64,000 nucleotides of DNA from NCBI GenBank assembly GCA_038142205.1, contig JAYQJO010000001.1, forward strand, positions 1,736,001-1,800,000, given 5' to 3'. Every line of letters starts with the position of its first letter. Position 1 is the first letter of the stretch. The stretch is from UBA7359 sp038142205 (lineage in GTDB: Bacteria > Pseudomonadota > Gammaproteobacteria > Eutrophobiales > Eutrophobiaceae). Positions 7,498 to 16,582 of this stretch are shown piece after piece. The translations under genes were made by a program, and so were the position numbers. The notes under the pieces were generated by a model that was not told where the DNA came from, searched no databases, and saw nothing but the letters and a program-made list of their open reading frames with translations.

Positions 7498-9575
7498 ACT
7501 TCAGGCGGCTTCGTATTTTTAGCTTGATCTGCACCGAGCTCTTGAACTTCATCTCTAACTTCATCGCTTTCTTCTGCAACAGAATCGGATTGTAATGTGA
7601 GTATGTAATCATCAAATCAATGAAGATTCACGTTTTTGTCTTTACAGGCTTCTTCAAGTTCATTTTTCTTTAAACTGGTAGCGAAAATTACTTGACCCTT
7701 ATAACCACTAGATTCAGAGGCTTTTGATATTAAATTTGTAAAACTTATATAACTTGCTTCATGTTGTCTTGGCTCATCAAACACGATAAATCCACCATGA
7801 AGAACATCTTCTTTTTCGCCAGCGAGTTGTAATAATGCCAAAGTATATGACCAAATAATCCGAATATAGTCACTTGCTGATGTCTCTGCAACAATGTCGT
7901 AACCTTCTTGTTCAGGACGTAATGTTTGATCTGAAATAGTTATTGAACCGATAGAAGCAGGAGTAAAATTGAAGGCTGTTAAATTTCCTTTTATAAGGGA
8001 AAGTAGTTCTCTTATAACTAGTGCTCTGTCTTTATTGGCTGCCCCGCCACGTAATTTTTTCAACGATTTTGTTGCACTATCCCAAGCTGAATATATTCTG
8101 GATGCTTGTTCTTTTAGATCATTTAAAGATGTGCCGAGCCTATCAGCTTCTTTAAGTTCTATCTCAGCCTGTATTTTACTACGCAGTAGTGCCTTAGTTT
8201 CGCCATTAATATCATTAATGTCTTCACGGAGGCTTTCCAAAATCCCTTGTTCTTTTGCTATTCTTGCACTAATTAGCTTGCTTTTTGACTGGAGTGATTT
8301 TATGACTTCAGCATTCCGTATTTTTATATTTACATAAAAATCTGTTTGGCTCTTAAGGAACTCTATATTTTCTGCCAACGTCATTGGTTCACGCTTAACA
8401 TTTCTGTTACCAAGCGTGTCATAAAGATCTGACTCACAAATAGGACAAGTCTTAGTGTCAAGGTCTGCTTCTATTGAACTACCAACTTTTTGAAGTCTAC
8501 TTAACTGCTGATATCTATCTAGCTCATTCTTAAGTGTAGATAGTTTAGTTTCGACATCTGACAACGAAAGCATGGCTACTTCTATTTCTGCTAAATTATC
8601 TTCAGCCTCTCTCCTCAACCTTCTGAGTTTTGATTGCTGGGCAGTAAGCTTTTCATTATCTGGAGTTGCTGAAACAATATCACTCGCAAGTTGTTCTATT
8701 TCTTTTTTTAGAGATCGCTGTCTCTGTGAAACGGAATAAGTAGTATTGCCATCTTGGTATTGAAATTCAATATCAAAACTATCTTTATAGTTTTTTATAT
8801 CGGGCATTCGATTCAGAATTACTGAATTATAATCTGCAATACCTTCAGCAGAATTTATTAGCTGCTCCCATTCTTTTTCTGAAGCTTCAATGTTATTTTT
8901 ATATCTTGTAACCTTCTTTTCATGTTCAAAACTATCTATGCCTAAACAATATTCAACTGCAGATTTTTTTACATTTTTAATGCCGTAACTGGTCGGTATA
9001 TTGGCTTGAATTTCAGACCAACCACGCTTCTGCTCTATAAAGAAAAGTGGGAAAATGCACTCTATATATAGCTTAATTTCATTTCCGTCGAAAGTAACAA
9101 CATTAGGTAATTGCCATCCGATAAAATCAGCTAACCACTTATGAAATCCTCTTTCACTTTTTGCTGAACCAACATTTCCAGCTGAGCCAAGAAAATAATC
9201 CTTAGCCTCATTATCATAGTTTACCGTAACGCGATTTTCGTCACCTAAAACATCTCGGGTGGTTATAGCAGTTTCATTTTTTCTGTTCTTTATTGTTATG
9301 CTTATATAGGACGAGCTAACAAAATAAGGATTTTCTTCCGCTTTATTGTCATAAATAACTTCATATAATGATTTTGGAAAAGGACGTTTGCTTCGTGGCC
9401 CAAGAATAGGTTCAAGTCCTAGCCCATAAGCAATTGAATTCACACAGGTAGACTTTCCTGATGAATTTTCTGCACGAATAATATTTAGACCTTCACTCAA
9501 AGGAATATTCGTCGAAAACTTTCCGCCGTTAGTCTGGGCTGTAATTTCAATGTTCTCTACTGTTAATCCCAACAT
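7494..9575 (-). CDS. ABC-3C system ATPase, Rad50/SMC-like (DUF3732-like), with in-frame TGA near the C-terminus
   Basis: The uninterrupted part (stop TGA at 7617-7619) is 652 residues. It has Walker A AENSSGKST at 35-43, a long coiled coil with a zinc-hook CPIC at 377-380, and Walker B FDEP at 599-602. This is the layout of the ATPase of three-component ABC (ABC-3C) conflict systems. After the TGA the same frame stays open for 40 codons to TAA at 7494-7496. The extension begins FDDYILTLQ and continues as an acidic tail, EESDEVRDEVQELGADQ. A TCA-to-TGA change would explain this. If the TGA is a true stop, the gene is 7617-9575. The start overlaps the stop of the preceding gene by one base (TAATG). 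Confidence 0.8.
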
Positions 9576-10033
9576 TAGAGAAGTCCCCCAGTTATAGTTT
9601 TAATCTTTTTATCCGTTAGTTTTTTGCCGGCAGTATTAAGAAAATTTATTTCTTCAACCATAATGCCGTTTTCTGTTAGCAACTGATATATTTCTAGGCC
9701 TGTATTAGTAATATGCAACCTTCCATCCTCTAATTTAATAAATCCTTTTGCTAAAGCAAATTCAACTGCTTTATAAGTAGCTGTGTCTGCCGACACTAAC
9801 GGAAGGTCATGAGTTCTATCGTACAAATAATCTTCATATTCTTCCCAACGATTCTGACGAATAAGCATCCATACAAGCATATTCACTTTTTTAACATTGA
9901 GATAACGCTTTTCACCAGATAATGTGGCGATAGAAATTATGATTAAACATATTCGCCACAACGGCCTCATCTCTATTGGAACAGAGTATGGTTTATCACT
10001 GATAATTGGTTTTACAATTTCTGCTTCAGTCAT
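9575..10033 (-). CDS. ABC-3C system middle component
   Basis: This 152-residue protein sits between the effector-type gene and the ATPase, with overlaps on both sides (8 bp and 1 bp). It contains RPLWRICLIIISIATLSG and RYLNVKKVNMLVWMLIRQNR, then a winged-helix-like C-terminal half (YKAVEFALAKGFIKLEDGRL, HITNTGLEIYQLL). That matches the middle component of ABC-3C systems, which has a winged-HTH fold and may act like a kleisin-type adaptor for the SMC-like ATPase. Assignment rests on gene order and pattern; no enzymatic motif is seen. Confidence 0.75.
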   Translation of the reverse strand: MTEAEIVKPIISDKPYSVPIEMRPLWRICLIIISIATLSGEKRYLNVKKVNMLVWMLIRQNRWEEYEDYLYDRTHDLPLVSADTATYKAVEFALAKGFIKLEDGRLHITNTGLEIYQLLTENGIMVEEINFLNTAGKKLTDKKIKTITGGLL

Positions 10034-10936
10034 TTACAAAGTCCATATAACATTCTGCAATCCATTTAGACAGATAACCAAACGATAAAGATTGTTTATT
10101 TTGGTCGGAAAAATATTTTGCGTATTTCTCAAATGCCTCTTTATTACTTGCTACTATACTTTTGACAAATTCTTTATCAAAATCATCGTCCAATATTGAT
10201 TCATCCTTCATAGCCTCAAGCTGTGCTCTGGCACTATCCTCTATCTGATTATGTAAATCAGGGTGATCTTGTCGTAGTTGGTCTAAAAACTTTTCAACCT
10301 GAATGTATTTTGTCACTACATGATCTTGAAAGTCATTAGAACTTTCACCCATCATAGCTTTCGACTTCCTTTCAATATTACCTGAAAATTCTGTATTACC
10401 GCCTTTCCATAAAGCCTTGTCGGCATCCGTAACTTCCATTAGAGGTATATCGATAGTTTTTAGATATACATTTTGTGCAAAGAGTTTTGCCTCCGGGAAG
10501 GAATCTGCAGTTTCGATTTTTACCTGAAAGGTCTCATCATTTATGTATGAAATATATTGTTTAATTGTATCGTTTTTCTTTTTATTACAATATTTCAATA
10601 AGTCCTTTGATTTAAGTTTTTGCGTCAATAAAACCCATTGGTGGATTTTAATACCACCAAGCATTTTAGTTATTTCAGTCTCGTACTCTTTTAGCTTCTT
10701 TAGGTCATCATTGATTTTTTCTGTATTTTCCTTTTGTATTTATCCATGCCTACAGAAAGATCGGGGTAGTAGCACTGGAAAATCGTGCCTTCGTTTGTAT
10801 AAAACTCTATTCCATGATCTCCTTTATCTTCATCTGGGACAGACCAAAAATTAGGTTGCCCATAATGTTGTCGAAGCATGATTTCACAAAATGCTTCCCA
10901 CTCGTCTTCTGTCATATCTTCCGTATATGAACTCAT
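10026..10936 (-). CDS. ABC-3C system effector protein, split by a frameshift
   Basis: Two open frames (10700-10936, 78 residues; 10026-10664, 212 residues from its first ATG) are parts of one gene. The first starts MSSYTEDMTEDEWEAFCEIM and carries KGDHGIEFYTNEGTIFQCYY, which looks like a restriction-endonuclease-type fold with a Q-C-Y strand. The second frame is open upstream of its ATG with a coiled coil (LKKLKEYETEITK) and holds the C-terminal adaptor domain. The frame changes in a T6 run on the + strand (10715-10720); one extra A in the mRNA sense joins them. Fusion of an N-terminal effector with an ABC-3C C-terminal domain is the standard arrangement. As read, the gene is broken unless -1 slippage occurs or the run is misread. 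Confidence 0.7.
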
Positions 10937-11057
10937 AATCTACGCTTATTTAAGTAGCTTTACTGTGCCAGTATCATACTCATACATTGCTTATACTTCC
11001 ATCTTTGACCCTTTCAACAACTTCATCTATCACAAATAGTGGTACTAGAAACTATTC

Positions 11058-11294
11058 TCAATGTGAAAACTCTCTCTGTAATAATTTACAAAAAATAACA
11101 AGCTCCCCTAAGTAATGTTTATACTCATCATGACTAGTATTCTCTATTTGAAATGTGTCGTTATTGTTGGTTTTATTATAACCCTGAGTTCGATCATGAA
11201 CAGGCATAGCTTCAATAAGTTTTTTATTTTTCAGCCAAAAAGCAGAGCTTTTTTGAAACGCATCGCAACAATAAAATTCACACCGAACTAGCAA
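11058..11294 (-). CDS. weak hypothetical ORF in a gene-poor gap
   Basis: A 78-codon ORF with a TTG start lies in the 512-bp gap between the ABC-3C operon and the tRNA. Its second half (QIENTSHDEYKHYLGELVIF) reads like a real helical protein, and the frame is open for a further ~10 codons upstream without an ATG. It may be a short hypothetical gene or the end of a decayed one. No family is recognised and no ribosome-binding site is evident. The remainder of the gap shows only the hairpin at 11415-11437. Confidence 0.3.
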   Translation of the reverse strand: MLVRCEFYCCDAFQKSSAFWLKNKKLIEAMPVHDRTQGYNKTNNNDTFQIENTSHDEYKHYLGELVIFCKLLQREFSH

Positions 11295-11414
11295 AATTGC
11301 GAAAAGAGACTTTCGAGTACTTTCAGATTATATTTTTAAATTTGGTTCGGTATGAGGCGGGTATATTCGCTTAGAAATACTGTAAGCTGCTGAATTCTTG
11401 AAGGATTAGTATAC

Positions 11415-11437
11415 CTCTGCGGAGACACTCCGCAGAG
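11415..11437. repeat. perfect 10-bp hairpin downstream of tRNA-Ser
   Basis: CTCTGCGGAG and CTCCGCAGAG form a perfect 10-bp stem around an ACA loop, about 11 bp beyond the encoded CCA end of the tRNA. Neither strand shows a T-run after it, so it is not a canonical intrinsic terminator, though it could end or stabilise the tRNA transcript. Confidence 0.6.
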
Positions 11438-11448
11438 ACCAGACTGTA

Positions 11449-11540
11449 TGGCGGAGAAGGAGGGATTCGAACCCTCGATACGGGATAAACCATATACTCC
11501 CTTAGCAGGGGAGCGCCTTCAGCCACTCGGCCACTTCTCC
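11449..11540 (-). tRNA. tRNA-Ser(GCU)
   Basis: The reverse strand folds as a type II tRNA. The acceptor stem GGAGAAG/CTTCTCC is followed by discriminator G and an encoded CCA (11449-11451). The anticodon arm CTCCCCTGCTAAGGGAG places GCT as anticodon. A long variable arm and the T-arm GAGGGTTCGAATCCCTC follow. Anticodon GCU reads AGC/AGU serine codons. Position next to csrA-lysC-alaS is usual in gammaproteobacteria. The 3' end of the gene faces the accessory region, so it is a plausible historical integration site. Confidence 0.97.
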
Positions 11541-11584
11541 TAATCAATTTTTTAAGATCTTATCTCGTAGTTCTAAATATTTAC

Positions 11585-11608
11585 ACAAAAAAATCACCCT
11601 CTAGGTGA
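11585..11608 (-). terminator. rho-independent terminator of csrA
   Basis: In reverse orientation TCACC-TAGAG-GGTGA forms a stem directly followed by TTTTTTT. It lies about 100 bp after the csrA stop and before the tRNA gene. Confidence 0.75.
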
Positions 11609-11705
11609 CTTTCCAGGTTAATGTTCGATTATGACCTAAAAATTACAGGTCGTTTAGAATACCTTTGCTGAGATTTGAGGTAAACACTGCTTGATGTGTT
11701 ATTTT

Positions 11706-11894
11706 TCAATCAGATGAAGAGTCATCTGTTTTTTCTTGTTGGATTCGATCGTATATCTCTTCCCTATGTACTGCGACATCTTTAGGTGCATCAACGCCTA
11801 TGCGAACCTGATTACCTCTGATTCCCAATACCGTTACGTTAACGTTATCTCCAATCATTAACGACTCACCTACCCGTCGGGTTAATATCAACAT
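11706..11894 (-). CDS. csrA: carbon storage regulator CsrA
   Basis: The 62-residue protein has the complete CsrA/RsmA sequence pattern: MLILTRRVGESLMIGDNVNV, then TVLGIRGNQVRIGVDAP and VHREEIYDRIQ, including the RNA-binding L4 and R44 positions. CsrA dimers bind GGA motifs in mRNA leaders to control translation and stability. The C-terminal extension is acidic and Ser/Asp-rich. The gene has a good Shine-Dalgarno (CCAGGAG) and its own terminator at 11585-11608. Synteny with lysC, alaS and tRNA-Ser supports it. Confidence 0.98.
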   Translation of the reverse strand: MLILTRRVGESLMIGDNVNVTVLGIRGNQVRIGVDAPKDVAVHREEIYDRIQQEKTDDSSSD

Positions 11895-12035
11895 CTTTAT
11901 ATTCTCCTGGTACTTCCTAAAATTTTACTAACTTTTTAGTGTTAAAATTAAGTATAGTCCTTATATACTCTGCTTTTCTTCCTCTTTAAATTGGTATTGA
12001 TTTGTTTTTTTCAATACTCAATCAGGAATATACTC

Positions 12036-13265
12036 TTAATTTGCTATAGCACTTTTTTCAAGGCCAAAAATAGCATGTAATGTACGAACTCCAAGTTCTA
12101 AATAGTTTTCGGCTACTACGACAGAAACCTTAATTTCCGATGTAGAAATCATCTGAATATTTATACCTTCATCAGCCAATGCTTTAAACATTTTACTGGC
12201 TATTCCAGCATGTGAGCGCATACCAACTCCCACAACAGATATTTTAACAATTCTATTATCACCAGACACATCTTTAGCATTTATTGATTTTGCTGTTTCT
12301 TGTAAAATTGACAGTGCTTTATCGTAATCTGCACGGTTTACAGTGAAAGTAAAATCGGTGCTGTTATCCAGCCCAACGTTCTGCACAATCATATCAACTT
12401 CGATATTTGCATCGGCAATCGGCCCCAATATTTTTGAAGCAATACCTGGATCATCAGGAACACCAACAATAGTCAGTTTTGCTTCATCTTTATTATGAGC
12501 AATACCTGATATCAGTGCTGTTTCCATATTTTCATCCTCATCGGTTATCAGTGTGACTGGTCCGTCTTCAAAACTGGATAACACACGTAAATTCACATTA
12601 TATTTTCTAGCAAATTCGACCGAACGGATTTGTAATACCTTCGAGCCCAAACTTGCCATTTCCAACATCTCTTCATAGGTAATGTAAGGCATGCGTCTGG
12701 CATCTGTCACAATTCTTGGATCAGCGGTATAAACACCGTCTACATCAGTATAAATTCGACATTCATCTGCCTTTAATGCAGCCGCCATTGCCACCGCCGT
12801 CGTATCCGAGCCACCTCGGCCTAGCGTCGTTATGTTTCCATCTTCATCAATACCCTGAAAACCTGCGATAACAACCACTTTCCCGTCATTCAGCTGTTTA
12901 TGGACACGCGCATCTTCTATTTCGACAATGCGCGCCTTATTATGCGCATCATCGGTTCGGATATGAACCTGTCCACCTGTATAAGAAACAGCGGAATGCC
13001 CCTTTTCTTCCAGCGCCATACTTAATAACGCTATTGTTGTCTGTTCACCTGTAGAAAGTAAAACATCAAGTTCTCTCGGCGATGGCGTATCTGTAATATT
13101 TTTTGCCAGCGACAATAGACGATCTGTCTCCCCACTCATGGCAGAGACAACAACGACAACTCGATGACCTTGATTCTTTGTTTCAATCACTTTGTCAGCA
13201 ACAGCCTGAATTCGCTCAACTGTTCCTACCGAAGTGCCACCGTATTTCTGGACTATTAATGCCAT
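12036..13265 (-). CDS. lysC: aspartate kinase (lysine-sensitive type, two ACT domains)
   Basis: This 409-residue enzyme phosphorylates aspartate at the start of the lysine, threonine and methionine branch. The amino-acid kinase domain occupies residues 1-245, with the signature VQKYGGTSVG at the N-terminus and GRGGSDTTAVAMAAALKAD near the middle. Two C-terminal ACT domains (IVGVPDDPGIASKILGPI; ISVVGVGMRSHAGIASKMF) provide feedback control. Length and architecture match the Pseudomonas-type monofunctional alpha/beta aspartokinase. An internal start for a beta subunit is possible but I did not find decisive evidence. It lies between alaS and csrA as in other gammaproteobacteria. Confidence 0.97.
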   Translation of the reverse strand: MALIVQKYGGTSVGTVERIQAVADKVIETKNQGHRVVVVVSAMSGETDRLLSLAKNITDTPSPRELDVLLSTGEQTTIALLSMALEEKGHSAVSYTGGQVHIRTDDAHNKARIVEIEDARVHKQLNDGKVVVIAGFQGIDEDGNITTLGRGGSDTTAVAMAAALKADECRIYTDVDGVYTADPRIVTDARRMPYITYEEMLEMASLGSKVLQIRSVEFARKYNVNLRVLSSFEDGPVTLITDEDENMETALISGIAHNKDEAKLTIVGVPDDPGIASKILGPIADANIEVDMIVQNVGLDNSTDFTFTVNRADYDKALSILQETAKSINAKDVSGDNRIVKISVVGVGMRSHAGIASKMFKALADEGINIQMISTSEIKVSVVVAENYLELGVRTLHAIFGLEKSAIAN

Positions 13266-13456
13266 TACTCTATCAATTTAAAAAAAGCGTGGGATTCTAT
13301 CCGAAAGGCGAGGAGATAGAAATAGATGATTATTAAAAATCGTTTGTATTAAAGGCTTTTAGCTATTTTACAAAGGAAAAGACAGAGAAAGTCTTTAAAT
13401 CCTATCAAAAATCACTGATTTATATGCTCAATTTTAAATTTCTAGTTTTTAAATTC

Positions 13457-16063
13457 TCAGGCTAAAAGCTTGTCTTTTATCCATTCCGGTACTTTTTCAA
13501 GCGCAGCCGGTAATGATTCGGGATCATTTCCGCCAGCCATGGCCATATCTGGTCGACCTCCACCCTTACCACCGACTTGTTGTGCTACAAAATTAACCAG
13601 TTCACCCGCCTTAATTTGATCTGTTTTATCTTGTGTCACACCTGCAACCAAATTAACTTTTGAATCGCTTACTGTAGCAAATAACAACACTGCCGTGCCT
13701 AGTTTATTTTTAAATTGATCAACCAAGTCACGTAATGATTTTGGGTCAACACCTTCGAGAGATTTTGCAATGACCTTAACACCTTCAATTTCAATAGCCT
13801 CATCGAGCATGTCTGAACTTGCGCTACTCGCTAACTTGCCTTTAAGTTGATCCAGTTCTTTCTCCAGCTTTCGAGATTTCTCTATTTGCTGAGATAGTTT
13901 TGTATCAACCATTTCAACATCGGTTTTTAGAAGCTCAGACATGCGTTGTAATTTATCTTCAGCATTTTTTATCCAGTCCAGTGCTCCCATACCGGAAACC
14001 GCTTCGACGCGTCGCACACCTGAGGCAATACCTGATTCTGAAATTATTTTAAACAAACCAATATCGCCAGCACGCTCAACGTGCGTACCACCACAAAGTT
14101 CTGTCGAGAACTCACCGCCAATACTTAATACCCGAACCGTATCTTCATACTTTTCACCGAACAATGACATCGCACCGGATGCTTTTGCTTTTTCCAAAGA
14201 CATCTCCTGAATCCGTGACGCCTCGTTCGACAGGATTTGTGCATTCACTAAACGTTCAATCTCCACCAATTCTTTTTTCGTTAGTTGTTCGCTGTGGGAA
14301 AAATCAAAACGCAATCGATCATCCGCAACTAGCGAACCTTTTTGTAAAACATGTTCACCTAAAACAACTCTTAATGCAGCATGTAATAAATGCGTAGCAG
14401 AGTGATTACGCATAATCGCTATACGTCTTACCTCGTCAACGGAAGCACGTAATACATCACCTACTTTTATTGAGCCCGTTCGCAATGTACCTAAATGAAT
14501 ATGTGACTGGCCTTGTTTTTTTGTATCTTCAACTTCAAAGAAAACATCTTTTGAAAAAAGCTCACCTTTATCTCCAACCTGCCCACCAGATTGAGCGTAA
14601 AAAGGTGTTTCTAATAATATGACACCGCCAACTTCACCTTCATTTAATGTTTGTACATTACGACCATCCTGATAGACCGCAATAACTGTTGTTTTTTGTT
14701 CCAAACGATCGTAGCCGGTAAAAGCACTAACTAAGCTATCATCTGTTTCTACAGAAACACCGATATCAAACTTACTTGCCGCACGTGCACGTTGTCGTTG
14801 TTCAGCCATAGCCTTATTAAAGCCTTCCATATCAACGGTAAGGTTTCTTTCTCGTGCAATGTCTGCTGTTAAATCAACAGGGAAACCATAGGTGTCATAC
14901 AAACGAAAAACATCTTCACCCTCGATAACGTTACCTGATATTTTTTCTGTTACATCATCAAGCACTTTTAAACCTTGTTCCAGAGTTTCTGCAAATCGTT
15001 CTTCTTCTTTCAACAATACATTTTGTATATGTGATTTTGACTCTCGTAATTCCAGATAAGCATCACCCATTATTTCATCAAGCACATCAACTAACTTATG
15101 AAAGAAAGAATTTGTAAAACCAAGTTTATTTCCGTGTCGAATAGCACGACGAATAATACGACGAAGTACATAACCCCGTCCTTCATTTGAAGGAATCACG
15201 CCATCAGCGATTAAAAAAGAACAAGAACGAATATGATCAGCAACAACTCGACTCGAAGTTAAATCAATATCAGTATCACCGGCGAGTTTTTTTATCGCAT
15301 CGATAATTTTTTCGAATAATTCGATTTCATAGTTGTTATGTACATCCTGCATGACCGCAGTGATACGTTCCAAACCCATACCTGTATCAACGGAAGGATG
15401 AGGAATAGGTGTTAACTTACCTGATTTATCGCGATCGTATTGGGTAAAAACCAGATTCCAGATTTCAATATAGCGATCCAAATCGGCATCTTCACTTCCC
15501 GGAGGGCCACCTGGAATATCATCACCATGATCATAAAAAATTTCACTGCAAGGTCCGCATGGACCAGTATCGCCCATAGACCAGAAATTGTCGGCCTCAC
15601 CACAACGACTAAATCGCTCAGGTGACACGCCCATTTCTTTTAACCAGATATCCGCCGCTTCATCATCATCTTCAAAAACAGTAACCCAGAGTTTTTCTTC
15701 AGGAATATTTAATACTTCGGTTAAGTATTCCCAGGCAAAAGCGATGGCTTCTCTTTTAAAGTAGTCACCAAAACTGAAATTTCCGAGCATTTCAAAAAAG
15801 GTATGATGCCGTGCGGTATAACCTACATTTTCCAAATCATTATGTTTACCGCCAGCGCGAACACAACGTTGCGATGATGTTGCACGTTTGTAATCGCGTT
15901 TTTCGCGGCCAAGAAATAAATCTTTGAATTGAACCATGCCCGCATTAGTAAATAATAAGGTTGGATCGTTAGCAGGTACCAATGAACCACTTGGTACTAT
16001 TTCATGCCCTTTCGATTGAAAAAACTCAAGAAATGATTGGCGGATGTCGTTACTGGTTTTCAT
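13457..16063 (-). CDS. alaS: alanyl-tRNA synthetase
   Basis: This is a full-length AlaRS of 868 residues that charges tRNA-Ala. The class II catalytic domain begins at the N-terminus (FFQSKGHEIVPSGSLVP; TARHHTFFEMLGNFSFGDYF). The editing domain carries the zinc-site HSATHLLHAAL and CGGTHV motifs. The C-terminal DHHA1/C-Ala domain ends with VNFVAQQVGGKGGGRPDMAM. No interruption is visible. The gene lies between recX and lysC, all on the reverse strand, in conserved order. Confidence 0.98.
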   Translation of the reverse strand: MKTSNDIRQSFLEFFQSKGHEIVPSGSLVPANDPTLLFTNAGMVQFKDLFLGREKRDYKRATSSQRCVRAGGKHNDLENVGYTARHHTFFEMLGNFSFGDYFKREAIAFAWEYLTEVLNIPEEKLWVTVFEDDDEAADIWLKEMGVSPERFSRCGEADNFWSMGDTGPCGPCSEIFYDHGDDIPGGPPGSEDADLDRYIEIWNLVFTQYDRDKSGKLTPIPHPSVDTGMGLERITAVMQDVHNNYEIELFEKIIDAIKKLAGDTDIDLTSSRVVADHIRSCSFLIADGVIPSNEGRGYVLRRIIRRAIRHGNKLGFTNSFFHKLVDVLDEIMGDAYLELRESKSHIQNVLLKEEERFAETLEQGLKVLDDVTEKISGNVIEGEDVFRLYDTYGFPVDLTADIARERNLTVDMEGFNKAMAEQRQRARAASKFDIGVSVETDDSLVSAFTGYDRLEQKTTVIAVYQDGRNVQTLNEGEVGGVILLETPFYAQSGGQVGDKGELFSKDVFFEVEDTKKQGQSHIHLGTLRTGSIKVGDVLRASVDEVRRIAIMRNHSATHLLHAALRVVLGEHVLQKGSLVADDRLRFDFSHSEQLTKKELVEIERLVNAQILSNEASRIQEMSLEKAKASGAMSLFGEKYEDTVRVLSIGGEFSTELCGGTHVERAGDIGLFKIISESGIASGVRRVEAVSGMGALDWIKNAEDKLQRMSELLKTDVEMVDTKLSQQIEKSRKLEKELDQLKGKLASSASSDMLDEAIEIEGVKVIAKSLEGVDPKSLRDLVDQFKNKLGTAVLLFATVSDSKVNLVAGVTQDKTDQIKAGELVNFVAQQVGGKGGGRPDMAMAGGNDPESLPAALEKVPEWIKDKLLA

Positions 16064-16141
16064 TATATTAAATTATTAAAACGGGACTAAATAAAGGGAG
16101 TTTATATGAAAAATATGCTCTCAGGCATCGTATTTTACACG

Positions 16142-16582
16142 CTATTTTAAAACCTGATTTATCTGTTCGCTGGTAAAACCGCGACTATATAGGAATCGTG
16201 ATTGTTTTGCCTTATTTTGATAATCAGCAGGCAATTTTTCGCCGTATTTTTTTACCCGAACCTCATTGGTCATCGCAATCCAGTCTACATCAGCTGAATC
16301 AAGGTATTGTTCTATTAGAATTGAGTCTATACCGCGTTGACGTAATTCCTGCTGTATTTTGTTTGGACCCTGACCTTTATTAATACTGTGATGTACAAAG
16401 CTTTCGGTAAAACGTTCGTCACTTTGTAAACCTTCATTACTTAAAGTTTCGAGCAGATCTTCAATTAAGACATCATCTGAACAACGCCGTGAAAGTTTAT
16501 TCACTAATTCCTTGCGACTGTGCTCGCGTCTTGCCAGGAAGTCACAAGCGCGTTGCAGGACTTCCTGGCGTTCGGTACTCAG
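16142..16582 (-). CDS. recX: regulatory protein RecX, probable CTG start overlapping recA
   Basis: The obvious frame from GTG at 16504 gives only 120 residues and lacks the first RecX helices. The frame stays open upstream and encodes LSTERQEVLQRACDFLARRE, followed by HSRKELVNKL, which is the conserved RecX N-terminus. No ATG, GTG or TTG exists between the upstream in-frame stop and that block. A CTG at 16580-16582 overlaps the recA stop (CTGA) and has AAGGAG six bases before it, so a CTG start giving 146 residues is most likely. RecX modulates RecA filaments. The overlap implies translational coupling. Confidence 0.8.
   Translation of the reverse strand: MSTERQEVLQRACDFLARREHSRKELVNKLSRRCSDDVLIEDLLETLSNEGLQSDERFTESFVHHSINKGQGPNKIQQELRQRGIDSILIEQYLDSADVDWIAMTNEVRVKKYGEKLPADYQNKAKQSRFLYSRGFTSEQINQVLK

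Noticed and set aside
7365..7595. 76-codon + strand ORF after the recombinase
   Set aside because: It overlaps two more protein-like frames (the + strand fragment ending at 7497 and the reverse-strand ATPase tail) and its own translation is basic and featureless with no ribosome-binding site.
11415..11437. Hairpin after tRNA-Ser as an intrinsic terminator
   Set aside because: The stem is strong but there is no T-run on either strand immediately after it, so I list it only as a hairpin.
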